DNA of 64,000 bases from Longilinea sp035560795 (GCA_035560795.1 DATMYV010000018.1:1-64000), one strand, 5' to 3'; shown: positions 30,625-39,700, counted from the first letter of the stretch. Program-made: numbers and translations. The notes: generated by a model not told the origin, from the letters alone.

Positions 30625-31944
30625 ATGACCCCAATACGTACTTTGATCATGGGTGCTGCTGGACGCGATTTCCACAACTTCAATGTATTCTTCCGGGATA
30701 ACGCGGATTATGAGGTTGTGGCTTTTACGGCCACCCAAATTCCCAATATCGACGGCCGCCGCTATCCCGCTGAACTGGCCGGAAAATTGTACCCGCACGG
30801 CATCCCGATTTTTCCCGAAAGCGACCTGCTAAAGCTGATCGCTGACAAAAAGGTTGAACAGGTAATCTTTGCCTATTCGGATCAACCGCATGAGGCAGTG
30901 ATGCACAAAGCCTCCATGGTAAACGCTGCAGGCCCCGACTTCCGGCTGATGGGACTGGGGTTAACCCAGCTCAAATCCACCAAGCCGGTCGTGTCGATTT
31001 GCGCAGTGCGCACGGGTTCGGGCAAAAGCCAGACCACCCGGCGCGTTTCGCTCATCCTGCGCGCCATGGGCTTTCGCGTAGCTGCTGTTCGCCATCCCAT
31101 GCCTTACGGCGACCTTGTCAAGCAACGCGTACAGCGGTTTGCCACCTATGCCGACCTGGATAAGCACGAGTGCACCATCGAAGAGCGCGAGGAATACGAA
31201 CCGCATATCGATAACGGCGTGATCGTTTATGCCGGTGTGGATTACGAAGCCATCCTGCGCCAGGCTGAGAAGGAAGTAGATATCGTCCTGTGGGATGGCG
31301 GCAACAATGACTTCTCCTTCTATAAGGAAGATCTGGCCATCGTGGTCGCCGACCCGCATCGTCCCGGCCATGAAATCCGCTACCATCCTGGCGAGACCAA
31401 TATTCGCCACGCGGATGTATTTGTCATCAACAAGGTCGACACCGCATTGCCAGAGAATGTGCTCACGGTGCGCAACAACTTGAATGAACTCAACCCGAAG
31501 GCGATTGTCATCGAAGCGGCTTCACCCTTGTTTGTCGATCATCCCGAAGCCATCCGCGGCAAGCGCGTTCTGGTCATCGAAGATGGCCCGACTCTGACCC
31601 ACGGCGAAATGGCTTATGGCGCCGGTTGGGTGGCTGCCCGCCGTTTCGGCGCAGCGGAAATTGTCGATCCGCGCCCGTTTGCAGTCGGTACGATCATTGA
31701 CACCTACAATAAATACCCGACCACTGGCCCAATCCTGCCCGCCATGGGTTACGGCGCCGATCAGATGAAGGACCTCGAAAAGACAATTGACCGCGCTGAC
31801 GTGGACCTGGTCCTTTCTGCCACCCCAATTGATCTGACGCGCGTGATCAAAGTCAAAAAACCGATGCAGCGCGTGCGTTATGAACTGCAGGAGATCGGCA
31901 AGCCTGATCTGGAAGACATCCTCAAGGCAAAATTCGCCAAATAA
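30625..31944 (+). CDS. Cyclic 2,3-diphosphoglycerate synthetase-like GTPase/ATPase
   Basis: 439 aa. Resembles the archaeal cDPGS family, which forms a cyclic phosphate of 2,3-bisphosphoglycerate as a thermoprotective solute; bacterial members are annotated as predicted GTPases of unknown product. Residues 1-120 look like a Rossmann-type region (IMGAAGRDFHNFNVFFRDN at 8-26). A P-loop follows: VSICAVRTGSGKSQTTRRVS near 124-143, then DIVLWDGGNNDFSFYK near 212, FVINKVDTALPEN near 268. No signal or membrane segment. It follows argS with a strong ribosome site (GAGGAG) and ends at a clear terminator. Function in this organism is open. Confidence 0.82.
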   Translation: MTPIRTLIMGAAGRDFHNFNVFFRDNADYEVVAFTATQIPNIDGRRYPAELAGKLYPHGIPIFPESDLLKLIADKKVEQVIFAYSDQPHEAVMHKASMVNAAGPDFRLMGLGLTQLKSTKPVVSICAVRTGSGKSQTTRRVSLILRAMGFRVAAVRHPMPYGDLVKQRVQRFATYADLDKHECTIEEREEYEPHIDNGVIVYAGVDYEAILRQAEKEVDIVLWDGGNNDFSFYKEDLAIVVADPHRPGHEIRYHPGETNIRHADVFVINKVDTALPENVLTVRNNLNELNPKAIVIEAASPLFVDHPEAIRGKRVLVIEDGPTLTHGEMAYGAGWVAARRFGAAEIVDPRPFAVGTIIDTYNKYPTTGPILPAMGYGADQMKDLEKTIDRADVDLVLSATPIDLTRVIKVKKPMQRVRYELQEIGKPDLEDILKAKFAK

Positions 31945-31971
31945 TATCCGGCAAGACCTTAGGTACAAACC

Positions 31972-32004
31972 AGGGACCGGCTATTTTCTGCCGGTCCCTT
32001 TTGT
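31972..32004 (+). terminator. Intrinsic terminator after the cDPGS-like gene
   Basis: AGGGACCGGC pairs with GCCGGTCCCT around an 8-base loop, then TTTTGTT. It ends the argS unit and precedes a TATAAT (32011-32016) that could serve obg. Confidence 0.85.
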
Positions 32005-32085
32005 TCCTGATATAATTTCGATGGTGCGTCAACGGTTTTTTTAAGAATGAGCGCAAGCATTGAATAGAAAGCAGGCAGTGGCAAT

Positions 32086-33348
32086 ATGTTTATTGATCAA
32101 GCGAAAATTTTAGTGCGCTCAGGTAAAGGCGGAGATGGATTTGTCCATTTTCACCGTGAAAAATTCGTACCGCGCGGTGGACCGGACGGGGGCGATGGCG
32201 GCCGCGGTGGGGATGTTATTCTGGAAGTGAGCTATTCCATGAATACGTTGGCGACCTTCCGTTATAAATCGCGGTTTATTGCGCCGGAGGGTGCCAAAGG
32301 CGGTATCAACAACATGACGGGCAAGTCGGCCGAGGATCTGATCGTGAAGGTTCCGGCTGGAACGCTGGTTTATGACGACAGTACCGGCGAGCTGGTGGGC
32401 GATCTGGTGGAAAAAGGGCAGCGATTGACGGTTGCTAAAGGCGGGCACGGCGGGCGTGGGAACCAGCATTTTGCCTCTCCACACAACCAGGTTCCGCATA
32501 TGGCTGAACGCGGCCAGCCCAGCCAGGAATTCACCCTGCGGTTGGAATTGAAATTAATCGCCGACATTGGTCTGGTAGGCGTACCAAACGCTGGAAAATC
32601 CAGCTTACTTGCAGCGGTAACCAATGCGAACCCAAAGATTGCGGATTATCCCTTTACCACGCTGGAACCCAATTTGGGGGTCGTGGAAATGGACGGCGAG
32701 ATCACCCATGTTTTGGCAGATATTCCCGGTCTGATTGAAGGCGCACACATGGGTGTTGGTTTGGGATTTGCCTTTTTGCGCCATGTGCAACGCACTCGCG
32801 TATTGATCCACCTGTTGGATGGCCTGTCTGAAGATCCGTTAGCCGATTATTCCCAGACCAACAGCGAAATGGCGTTGTTCGATGCCAACTTGAGCAGGAA
32901 ACCTCAGATTGTTGCATTCAACAAAATGGATTTGCCGGATGTGCAGGAACGCTGGCCGGCAATTCGCGAAGAACTAACGAAACGCGGCGCCGAGGTAATG
33001 CCGATTTCAGCCGCGACCCATGAAAACCTGAAAGCTTTACTTTGGCGCGCGCACGAATTGTTGCAAATCGCACCTGAATCCGTAATAGAACTCGAACTGC
33101 CTGTTTACCGTCCGGAGGAAAATCCGAAAGATTTCACCATTGAGCGATTGCCAGATGGCTGGCGCGTGCATGGAAAGGCAATTGAGCGCGCGGCTGCGAT
33201 GACCTTTTGGGAGTTGGATAACTCAGTGGCACGTTTCCAGCATTTGATGGAGCATCTTGGCGTTGAAGATGCGCTGCGCAAAGCAGGCGTGCAACAGGGC
33301 GATACCGTATTTATTGGCGAAGACTATGAACTGGAATGGCAGGATTAG
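32086..33348 (+). CDS. obg: Obg-family ribosome-associated GTPase
   Basis: 420 aa. Obg acts in 50S ribosome assembly and stress control. Domain order: glycine-rich Obg fold at 1-158 (SGKGGDGFVHFHREKFVPRGGPDGGDGGRGGDV at 13-45), G domain with P-loop GVPNAGKSS near 164-172, YPFTTLEPNLG near 186-196, DIPGLIEGA near 212, NKMD near 283, SAATHE near 307, and a C-terminal OCT domain (about 345-415: FTIERLPDGWRVHGKAIERAAAMTFW). First of a probable obg-nadD-MFS operon. The ribosome site is weak. Confidence 0.96.
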   Translation: MFIDQAKILVRSGKGGDGFVHFHREKFVPRGGPDGGDGGRGGDVILEVSYSMNTLATFRYKSRFIAPEGAKGGINNMTGKSAEDLIVKVPAGTLVYDDSTGELVGDLVEKGQRLTVAKGGHGGRGNQHFASPHNQVPHMAERGQPSQEFTLRLELKLIADIGLVGVPNAGKSSLLAAVTNANPKIADYPFTTLEPNLGVVEMDGEITHVLADIPGLIEGAHMGVGLGFAFLRHVQRTRVLIHLLDGLSEDPLADYSQTNSEMALFDANLSRKPQIVAFNKMDLPDVQERWPAIREELTKRGAEVMPISAATHENLKALLWRAHELLQIAPESVIELELPVYRPEENPKDFTIERLPDGWRVHGKAIERAAAMTFWELDNSVARFQHLMEHLGVEDALRKAGVQQGDTVFIGEDYELEWQD

Positions 33349-33373
33349 CTCTCTGTTCAGGATGGGGGGTTGA

Positions 33374-33970
33374 ATGCGCATAGGCATATTCGGCGGGACG
33401 TTCGATCCTCCTCACATCGGTCATCAGATTCTGGCCGCCGAGGCTGCGGCGCAATTGCGGCTTGACCGTGTGTTGTGGGTGGTGACACCGAATCCGCCGC
33501 ACAAATTGGGACACAGGATCAGCGACGATCTAATCCGGCTTCGGTTGGTGCGGGCAGCTGCTGCAGGCAATCCGCTCTTTGAAGTCTCGACCATTGAATT
33601 TGAACGTCAGGGTCCGCACTATGCCGTTGATACCCTCGGTTTCCTGGCGCTGCATTTTCCGGGGTCGGAATTGTTTTACTTGATGGGCGGCGATTCGTTG
33701 CGCGATTTGCCAACCTGGCATGAACCGGGTGAATTCCTGCAGCGCTGCGCCGGAGTAGGGGTGATGCGGCGCCCGGGAGATGATATTGATCTGCCTGCGC
33801 TCGAGGAAGTATTACCCGGGATTACCAGCCGGACACATTACATCGATGCACCGTTGATTGAGATTTCTGCCAGCGACATCCGGCTGCGCGTACCGGCTGG
33901 AAAACCGTACCGATACCTGGTTCCGCAAAGAGTATTTAGTCTGATCGAACGCCTGCAACTTTACCGCTAA
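33374..33970 (+). CDS. nadD: Nicotinate-nucleotide adenylyltransferase
   Basis: 198 aa. Adenylates nicotinate mononucleotide in NAD synthesis. The nucleotidyltransferase motif GIFGGTFDPPHIGH sits at 4-17, with VVTPNPPHK near 36-44 and ISASDIRLRV near 168-177, the family S-x-S-x-x-I-R signature. Length normal. The start has GGGGGG upstream. It lies 25 bases after obg, the arrangement also seen in many Gram-positive bacteria where obg and nadD are neighbours. Confidence 0.95.
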   Translation: MRIGIFGGTFDPPHIGHQILAAEAAAQLRLDRVLWVVTPNPPHKLGHRISDDLIRLRLVRAAAAGNPLFEVSTIEFERQGPHYAVDTLGFLALHFPGSELFYLMGGDSLRDLPTWHEPGEFLQRCAGVGVMRRPGDDIDLPALEEVLPGITSRTHYIDAPLIEISASDIRLRVPAGKPYRYLVPQRVFSLIERLQLYR

Positions 33971-33985
33971 AACTGTCGAGGTGGC

Positions 33986-35191
33986 ATGTCCTTGTTTCGA
34001 GATAAGAATTTCATAGCCGCTGCGCTCGGCCATTTTATGGTTGATTCATTAAATGGCAGCCGTGCGATCATTCTGACATTTCTCAGCATCCCATTAGGGC
34101 TTACCAATACTCTATTGGGTCTCTATACCACCTTTTATGTCATTGCTGGAGCGGTCGCGCAACCGGTGTTTGGCCATCTGGCAGACCGGGTGGGGCTGCG
34201 CCGTGTGATTGCAGGCGGGATTCTATGGATGGCGGTCTTTTTTTCTTTAGGCGTGGTTGTGCAGGGACGCCTGGCATTATTTTTCCTGGTTCTGGCCAGC
34301 ATTGGGTCTGGAGCGTTTCATGCGGCCGGAGCGGCCCAGGCGACCATGATTGGCCGGCACAGCCTGGCAGGGCGTGAGACATTCTCTGCCTCCATGTTTT
34401 TTGTCTTTGGACAATCCGGCTATTTTATTGGGCCAGTCATTGGCGGTATTTTGCTAAATCGTTGGGAGCCAGTCAGTCTGACCAGCATGGCGCTACTGGC
34501 GTTAATCACCGGATTGTGGGCATCGTTTTACCGAAGTCCTGCCGTTCCGGTGGAAGCAAAAACACCAGGTGAAAAGGTTTCTGCACCAGCTTTCCCCTGG
34601 CTCTTTCTTCTGATGCTGGCATTGACTGCCGGTTTTCAATCCTGGGCACAACAAAATGTCAATACTTTTTTGCCAAAATATTTGAGCGTGTTGGGTCAAT
34701 CACCCGCCCAATATGGTTTGGTATCGGCCTTATTCATGGCCGGTTCTGCTTTTGGAAACCTGATGGGTGGCGGATTGGCGGACCGGTTTGGCCGGTGGAG
34801 GGTTATTTCCATTGCCCTGGTTGCCGGGTCCTTGCCGCTTTTCGTTCTAGGTCAAATTGGCAGCAGCTTCTGGCTATTCGCTGTGATCGTGCTTGCCGGC
34901 CTGTTTAATGGAGCAGCTTACAGCGCGGTGGTCGTGCTTTCGCAGCGGCTGATGCCTGGCGGAATTGCGCTGGCTTCAGGATTGGCGATGGCTTTTATCT
35001 TCTCAAGTGGCTCGCTGGGTGCGCTGGTGAGCGGCGGCATCGCTGATAAGATTGGACTGGCACCGATTTTCACCTTGAGTGCGGTGATATCACTCGCAGG
35101 CGGTTTGCTGGCGCTCGGGCTGCGTGAAAAAAGGCTGACTTCGCAGATCCTGGTGAAACCGGAACCGGCGATCTCTAGCCATTATCAATAG
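33986..35191 (+). CDS. MFS transporter (Fsr/fosmidomycin-resistance-like)
   Basis: 401 aa with about 12 hydrophobic helices and the MFS loop motif GHLADRVGLRRV near 63-74, repeated as GGLADRFGRWRV near 264 in the second half. The N-terminus (FIAAALGHFMVDSLNGSRAIILTFLSIPLGLTN) is like that of the Fsr subgroup of drug exporters, for which the substrate can be fosmidomycin; here the substrate is not known. It starts 15 bases after nadD with GAGGTGG as ribosome site, and ends the obg operon. Confidence 0.85.
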   Translation: MSLFRDKNFIAAALGHFMVDSLNGSRAIILTFLSIPLGLTNTLLGLYTTFYVIAGAVAQPVFGHLADRVGLRRVIAGGILWMAVFFSLGVVVQGRLALFFLVLASIGSGAFHAAGAAQATMIGRHSLAGRETFSASMFFVFGQSGYFIGPVIGGILLNRWEPVSLTSMALLALITGLWASFYRSPAVPVEAKTPGEKVSAPAFPWLFLLMLALTAGFQSWAQQNVNTFLPKYLSVLGQSPAQYGLVSALFMAGSAFGNLMGGGLADRFGRWRVISIALVAGSLPLFVLGQIGSSFWLFAVIVLAGLFNGAAYSAVVVLSQRLMPGGIALASGLAMAFIFSSGSLGALVSGGIADKIGLAPIFTLSAVISLAGGLLALGLREKRLTSQILVKPEPAISSHYQ

Positions 35192-35214
35192 GAAAAAATT
35201 GCCTGACGACTCGC

Positions 35215-36318
35215 TTACGCATTCAATGTGTAGGTGTGGTATTGATTTACGCAAGGAGTGCCCCAAGCCAGGTGCATTTCACGCGAAGTCAGGTCCATAA
35301 TCAGGCTGCAAATTGTCTTTTCGCGATCCATGGGGGGGATGAATTGAACCGAATGATTACAGATTGAATCGGGATAATTGACGTGATCGCGCAGGATGGT
35401 CTGCAGGCTTTCGCGGGTGTGACCGCAGCTCAACCGCAGCATCCGGTCAGCCCGGGCAGCGCGGACGCGCGTCTCGATCAATTCATCAGGTTCGTTTTCA
35501 ATGGTCTGCATGCGGCTATCGAGATAATGGTTGGTATGTACAATCCGGCCGTCGGGTGAATGCAACACGGCAAAGTGGTGGGCAGAAACTTCGACATTAT
35601 AGAGTTCGCCGGATTCGGTCGCCAGAAGGTGGTTATATCCGGCTGCGCGCTGCGGGGCCAGCGTTTGGCGGATGGCTTCGCCGGGGGTGTGAACCCCCAG
35701 AACGGCGCGTGAGACAATAATGCGCGGGATGCCGATGCGCGAATCTTTGGCATAGACCGAATCGCAGCACTGCGCGATTCCAAAAGAATTGAAACCAATA
35801 TTGGGCAATAGTCCGCCGTATGACATTGCTAAGAATGGCGGCTCGTCATCAGGGGAAACATGAACCATGTAAACATCCGGCTCATCCTCGGGCAGCCAGT
35901 CCTCATTGTGCCCAACCAGGACATGCTGCTGGGCGGAACATTCCTGATTGACTGCCAGACTGGTGCATTTTGTCAAGTGGAGTGCATCGGAGGTTACCGC
36001 TTCCATGGAATTGAGAACCAGCAAATTTTCCAGGGGAACATTTGCACCCTGCGACATCCCCATGAGCTCTTCGTAATACTGCGGATAGCGCTCCAAAATA
36101 AAAGGTGTATATTTTTGCGCTTGAATCTGCGCGCCGTCCCAAGTGAGGTGCAGGCTGGACTCAGCAGATTCAAGCAACACTTTGGCAGACTCGATGCTGT
36201 GTTGAATGCCAAAACGAACGGCTTCACCGATTTGCTGGCCGATTTCGCGGTGGCTGCCACTGGCAACAACAAGCGGCGCGGGATCTGGATTGACTACGGT
36301 CTCGAAGGCATGTTCCAT
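35215..36318 (-). CDS. C45-family Ntn-hydrolase (acyl-CoA:6-APA acyltransferase-like)
   Basis: 367 aa. This family autoprocesses to expose an N-terminal Cys nucleophile; fungal members acylate 6-aminopenicillanic acid, but bacterial roles are mostly unknown. The likely nucleophile lies in LTKCTSLAV near residue 118, followed by LVGHNEDWLPEDE near 134-146, the family GHNEDW motif, then MSYGGLLPNIGFNSFGIAQCCDSV and TNHYLD near 257. No signal peptide is visible. It sits alone, convergent with the MFS gene. No ribosome site is apparent before the ATG. Confidence 0.85.
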   Translation of the reverse strand: MEHAFETVVNPDPAPLVVASGSHREIGQQIGEAVRFGIQHSIESAKVLLESAESSLHLTWDGAQIQAQKYTPFILERYPQYYEELMGMSQGANVPLENLLVLNSMEAVTSDALHLTKCTSLAVNQECSAQQHVLVGHNEDWLPEDEPDVYMVHVSPDDEPPFLAMSYGGLLPNIGFNSFGIAQCCDSVYAKDSRIGIPRIIVSRAVLGVHTPGEAIRQTLAPQRAAGYNHLLATESGELYNVEVSAHHFAVLHSPDGRIVHTNHYLDSRMQTIENEPDELIETRVRAARADRMLRLSCGHTRESLQTILRDHVNYPDSICNHSVQFIPPMDREKTICSLIMDLTSREMHLAWGTPCVNQYHTYTLNA

Positions 36319-36336
36319 GGGAACGAATCCAAAAAT

Positions 36337-36366
36337 AAATCCTGGAAGTTTTATCTTCCAGGATTT
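36337..36366 (-). terminator. Intrinsic terminator of the ECF sigma operon
   Basis: On the minus strand a perfect 12-bp stem (AAATCCTGGAAG with its complement) and a 6-base loop, followed by ATTTTTGG. It lies after the toast-rack gene and just before the C45 gene start. Confidence 0.8.
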
Positions 36367-36390
36367 ATTTTACCATAAGGGGAAATTCTC

Positions 36391-37254
36391 TTAACGTACG
36401 CGCAGTTCGAGGTTGCCCAATCCCATCTCGATGTTGACGGTAATGGCAGGGCCGCTGCCGCTGCGCTGGTAGGTATCCCCGTTTGTAGTCCAGATTCCGC
36501 CAACGGAAACATTGCTCAAGCCGCCGCCGACGATCACCTTGATGTTGGCATTTTCCGGTACATTTATCCGCACGTTGCTCAAACCAGCCTTTAATGTAAC
36601 GGATAGATCCTGCTGCAAATCGCCGGATAGGTCGAGCGTGTAGGAACCGGCTCCGCCATCAAAAACGATTTCACCGGTGTTGGCATTGCCCAACCCCTCC
36701 AGGTCCACCTGCGAAGCGCCGGTCTTATAAGTCAAACGCTCCATTTTGGTTGGGTTGAGGGTATCAAACTTTACCGTTGCCTGGCTGGCACCATCGGAAA
36801 CACGCAGATTGGTGATTGGAATGCCGCTTAAATCCAGCGTTCCCTTGTAAGCACCCGCCTGAACCTGTAAATCGATGGGAAAATTACCCAACTTTATGTT
36901 CCATTGGTTGATCACATCATTGCCCGGCAGGTTGACCGACCCTTCAATCCCCTGGACGATTTCAACCTGGTTCGAATCGCGGTTGATGGTTGGTAGCCAT
37001 TTTTCCACGTTATACCGGATTGAACCTTCGATCAATTTGGTTGCGCCGCCGCTAATTTCCAATTCTCCAGCACCCATTTCAAGGCGCACTTTACTGGTCT
37101 GTCCGTTGGCGGGGACATCCTCGGAGAGATTAAGGGTTTGAGTCGTGGTGGTATTTACTTTGTCAGGCAGGTTAAATGTGATCGAACAGGCTAACGAGGT
37201 TACCGCCAGAATGGCGATGACCAGCATGGTGGTTAATAATCTTCGCGAAATCAT
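36391..37254 (-). CDS. Toast-rack-type (DUF2154/LiaF-like) lipoprotein
   Basis: 287 aa. A lipoprotein signal with lipobox TSLAC (Cys near 23) is followed by a beta-rich region of short repeats such as VRLEMGAGELEISGGATKLIEG, LRVSDGASQATVKFD, LTYKTGASQVDLEGLG, IVFDGGAGSYTLDLSG and VTLKAGLSNVRINVP, typical of the right-handed stacked beta domain found in LiaF-like and DUF4097 proteins. It should sit on the outer face of the membrane. Last gene of the sigma factor operon, 49 bases after the polymer-forming protein, and so probably a regulated envelope component. Confidence 0.82.
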   Translation of the reverse strand: MISRRLLTTMLVIAILAVTSLACSITFNLPDKVNTTTTQTLNLSEDVPANGQTSKVRLEMGAGELEISGGATKLIEGSIRYNVEKWLPTINRDSNQVEIVQGIEGSVNLPGNDVINQWNIKLGNFPIDLQVQAGAYKGTLDLSGIPITNLRVSDGASQATVKFDTLNPTKMERLTYKTGASQVDLEGLGNANTGEIVFDGGAGSYTLDLSGDLQQDLSVTLKAGLSNVRINVPENANIKVIVGGGLSNVSVGGIWTTNGDTYQRSGSGPAITVNIEMGLGNLELRVR

Positions 37255-37303
37255 CTTTCAACTCCTTGAATCATTGGCTTGAATAAGCAAACCCAATGGG
37301 AAA

Positions 37304-38407
37304 TCAATCCGGTTTTTGATCCTGTGCAGGCGGTTCTGACGGTTTTTCATCCGGAATGACCGGCATCACTGCAGGGATGGGAGATGGTTCTCTCTGAACT
37401 GGAGAAACGACCTGCCTGGCTGCGGGTGGCAGTGGGGGATAATCCTGGGTGCCAAAACGGGAAAGCACGATACCGCCTAACCCAAAGGCAAGGACCGCAG
37501 CCACCAGAATCCAGTTGAAACACAGAATGACAGAAAGCAGGCTTGCAAGAAGGCTCAGGAAGGCAGCACCGATGCCGGCAGCCACGGGTTCAGCCCATTG
37601 CACTTTGAGTAATCCAGCCAACCGGCTGCCGACTTCCTGCCCCACGGAGGCCCAGGCAAAAACCATGGCGGCAAAAATGACCACAATCCCGAGCAGGCTG
37701 AAAGGAATCAAGATGATTGTCATAGCCAGCACAAGGATTAATGCCGGTGCCACAATGAATGTCAGCACGCCCATGCCGGCTGAGACCCCCGGCGCACGAG
37801 TGATGGCGTTGATCACGCGGTTGGTTGGCCGCGGCGCCAACAATGCAATCAACAGCGAGACCAAACCCAGTGCCAGTGCCTGCAAGACGGCCCACAGGCC
37901 AGCGCCGATCGAGCGGAAAGCACTGCCGACAGCCGGGGACGAATTATTCTGCAACCATGAAAACGGGTTGATTTTTGGCAGGTTTAAATTATCCGGGTTT
38001 TCAGCCGTCACATTGCCTTTCACCAGGGCGCCTTCCACCTGGTTGACCACAACGCCCATCGTTTGTACGTCGCCATCGACAACGGAGGTTTCATTTAGAT
38101 TGACCGATCCTCCCAAGGCACTGATGCTGCCGGTAACGTGGCCTGATATGGAAAGCGAACCGCCGAAAATGGCAATATCGCCATCCACCACTGCATTTTG
38201 TTCGACTGTGGCGGAACCGCCAAAGATTACCAGGTCGCCTGCCAGGGTTTCGCCATCGCGCAGCGTGTAAGCAGAGCCAAAAACAACCTTGCCGCCATCA
38301 TCGACAGTGACTGGTCCGGTAGGGGTCTGGGCATTCACCCTGGCCGGCAGCGCAAAAACTGCAAGCAGCAGGCTGACAAGAACGAGGAATTTAGTTAATC
38401 TCTTCAT
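37304..38407 (-). CDS. Exported polymer-forming (bactofilin-like) protein with membrane helices
   Basis: 367 aa from MKRLTKFLVL; this ATG has GGAGT upstream, unlike the longer frame. A cleaved signal (ending VNA-QTP near 26) precedes a bactofilin-like beta region at about 30-130 built of short turns: DGETLAGDLVIFGGSATVEQNAVVDGDIAIFGGSLSISGHVTG. Then come about four hydrophobic helices (about 165-310) and a Pro-rich tail. It probably forms a polymer outside the membrane anchored by its helices. The gene overlaps the anti-sigma gene by 17 bases. Confidence 0.85.
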   Translation of the reverse strand: MKRLTKFLVLVSLLLAVFALPARVNAQTPTGPVTVDDGGKVVFGSAYTLRDGETLAGDLVIFGGSATVEQNAVVDGDIAIFGGSLSISGHVTGSISALGGSVNLNETSVVDGDVQTMGVVVNQVEGALVKGNVTAENPDNLNLPKINPFSWLQNNSSPAVGSAFRSIGAGLWAVLQALALGLVSLLIALLAPRPTNRVINAITRAPGVSAGMGVLTFIVAPALILVLAMTIILIPFSLLGIVVIFAAMVFAWASVGQEVGSRLAGLLKVQWAEPVAAGIGAAFLSLLASLLSVILCFNWILVAAVLAFGLGGIVLSRFGTQDYPPLPPAARQVVSPVQREPSPIPAVMPVIPDEKPSEPPAQDQKPD

Positions 38408-38939
38408 GGACGTTGACTCCTTTATGGGAAACGCGCCAGACTGAATATACCCACGCAATGCACAGGAGGCAGATCCACCCGGCTAAAAGAAGCCAGATTC
38501 CAGTGGACAGAGCGGTAGGTAGAAAACGCAGCAGTGACTCGACGAATTCAGCGATATTAACGAATCCGACTGCAACTTGAGTGGATGTTCCGATCACGCT
38601 GGCAAACAGATTGGCAAGGGATGAGGTTGAAAAGAAATAGATGACCAATCCCAACAGGACCAGCAAGGCAGCCCCTGCCAGAGCCATAAGGGTTATTCGC
38701 ACCTGACGGCGCTCCTGGCGGGCGCGGCGGGCAGTCAGGCTGGCCTGCCAGCGTGCGGCGAACTCGGGGCGCGGCTGAGCCGTTTCGCTGGATGTTAGCA
38801 TGTGCTTGACATTCGCCCAGGCATGGCTCTCCCGCTGGCACTCCGGACAAACCTGCAAGTGCTGCTTCAACTCAACCAGCTGCGCAGCATCCAGTTCATT
38901 GTCTTCAAATAACCAGGAGTTAAAAGGCTGGTGATTCAT
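38391..38939 (-). CDS. zf-HC2 anti-sigma factor, membrane-bound
   Basis: 182 aa. The N-terminal 45 residues show the anti-sigma zinc motif H-x3-C-x2-C as LKQHLQVCPECQR near 26-38. Two hydrophobic stretches follow: ITLMALAGAALLVLLGLVIYFF near 82-103 and GIWLLLAGWICLLCIAWVYSV near 147-167. It should hold the adjacent ECF sigma factor at the membrane until a signal arrives. The start overlaps the sigma gene by 20 bases, consistent with coupled translation and 1:1 control. Confidence 0.88.
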   Translation of the reverse strand: MNHQPFNSWLFEDNELDAAQLVELKQHLQVCPECQRESHAWANVKHMLTSSETAQPRPEFAARWQASLTARRARQERRQVRITLMALAGAALLVLLGLVIYFFSTSSLANLFASVIGTSTQVAVGFVNIAEFVESLLRFLPTALSTGIWLLLAGWICLLCIAWVYSVWRVSHKGVNVHEEIN

Positions 38940-39513
38940 CCTGCTTCCTTTCTTTGCCGGCTCTTTTGGCAGCCTCAGTTTGCCACTGGTTGGCGAGTGC
39001 CTGCCGGCTACGGAATAGGCGGCTTTTGACTGCGCCGGTACTCAGGTTGAGTGCACGGGCTATTTCTTCTTCAGAGAAGTCATACCAATAGCGCAAAATA
39101 ACGGCTGCTTTATCCTGGGTGTTGAGGGTTTCCAATAAATTCCTGATCGCTTTCTGTTCTTCCGTCTGACTAGCCATTCTTTCTGGATCCGGAGCCTGGT
39201 CAGGCAGGGTCTCCTCCAGCAAATCATCGATGGCGAGGATGGGCATGCGGCGTTTGCGCTGCTGGTCAATGCAATAATGGGCTGCAATGGAAAGCAGCCA
39301 GGTGATGAAGGAACGCTGCGGATCGTATCGTTGAATATGCTGGTAAGCCCGCCAGAAGGTCTCCTGAGCGGCATCTTCCGCTTCAAATTCGTCACCCAAC
39401 ATGCGGTAGCACAGGTTGAAGACGGGATTCTGGTAGCGTTCCACCAGGCAGGCGAAGGCATCTTCGTCACCCTGGAGAGAACGTTGCAGCCACTCCGTTT
39501 CTGGATTGCTCAC
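38920..39513 (-). CDS. ECF-family RNA polymerase sigma factor
   Basis: 197 aa. Region 2 is visible at about 20-90 (LVERYQNPVFNLCYRMLGDEFEAEDAAQETFWRAYQHI, ITWLLSIAAHYCIDQQRKRR) and region 4 at about 125-175 (AVILRYWYDFSEEEIARALNLSTGAVKSRLFRSRQAL), linked by an acidic spacer; there are no regions 1 or 3. I prefer the GTG at 39513 because GGAG lies 5 bases upstream; a TTG one codon earlier is too close to it. It heads an operon with its anti-sigma factor and two envelope proteins. Confidence 0.94.
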   Translation of the reverse strand: MSNPETEWLQRSLQGDEDAFACLVERYQNPVFNLCYRMLGDEFEAEDAAQETFWRAYQHIQRYDPQRSFITWLLSIAAHYCIDQQRKRRMPILAIDDLLEETLPDQAPDPERMASQTEEQKAIRNLLETLNTQDKAAVILRYWYDFSEEEIARALNLSTGAVKSRLFRSRQALANQWQTEAAKRAGKERKQDESPAF

Positions 39514-39602
39514 CAATGCTCCAATGACAGGTTGATCTACCTAATATACGCAAATAAGATATATAGGTTGCATGTTCGGGAGAAACCGGTTTATTTGGAT
39601 TG

Positions 39603-39608
39603 ATTATA
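39603..39608 (-). promoter_or_regulatory. -10 element upstream of the sigma operon
   Basis: Minus-strand TATAAT about 90 bases before the sigma start; at 17 bases upstream the -35 region reads CGGGAA, which does not fit sigma-70 well but contains a GGAA core of the ECF kind. Which sigma factor uses it is undecided. Confidence 0.35.
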
Positions 39609-39657
39609 CAATTTCGGATCAAACATTCCCGATACCGGTGTAAATGCTGATTATTCC

Positions 39658-39700
39658 CGCCTGGTTTGTAAATGGCGTTTAACCCGGCGAAAACCAGGCG
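39658..39700 (-). terminator. Hairpin after the DUF5680 gene
   Basis: CGCCTGGTTT (39658-39667) pairs with AAACCAGGCG (39691-39700). It lies between the dNK-DUF5680 unit and the sigma operon; there is no T run, so termination strength is uncertain. Confidence 0.4.

Noticed and set aside
37449..38270. 273-codon plus-strand frame
   Set aside because: Lies wholly antisense to the polymer-forming protein, which has a signal, domains and a ribosome site.
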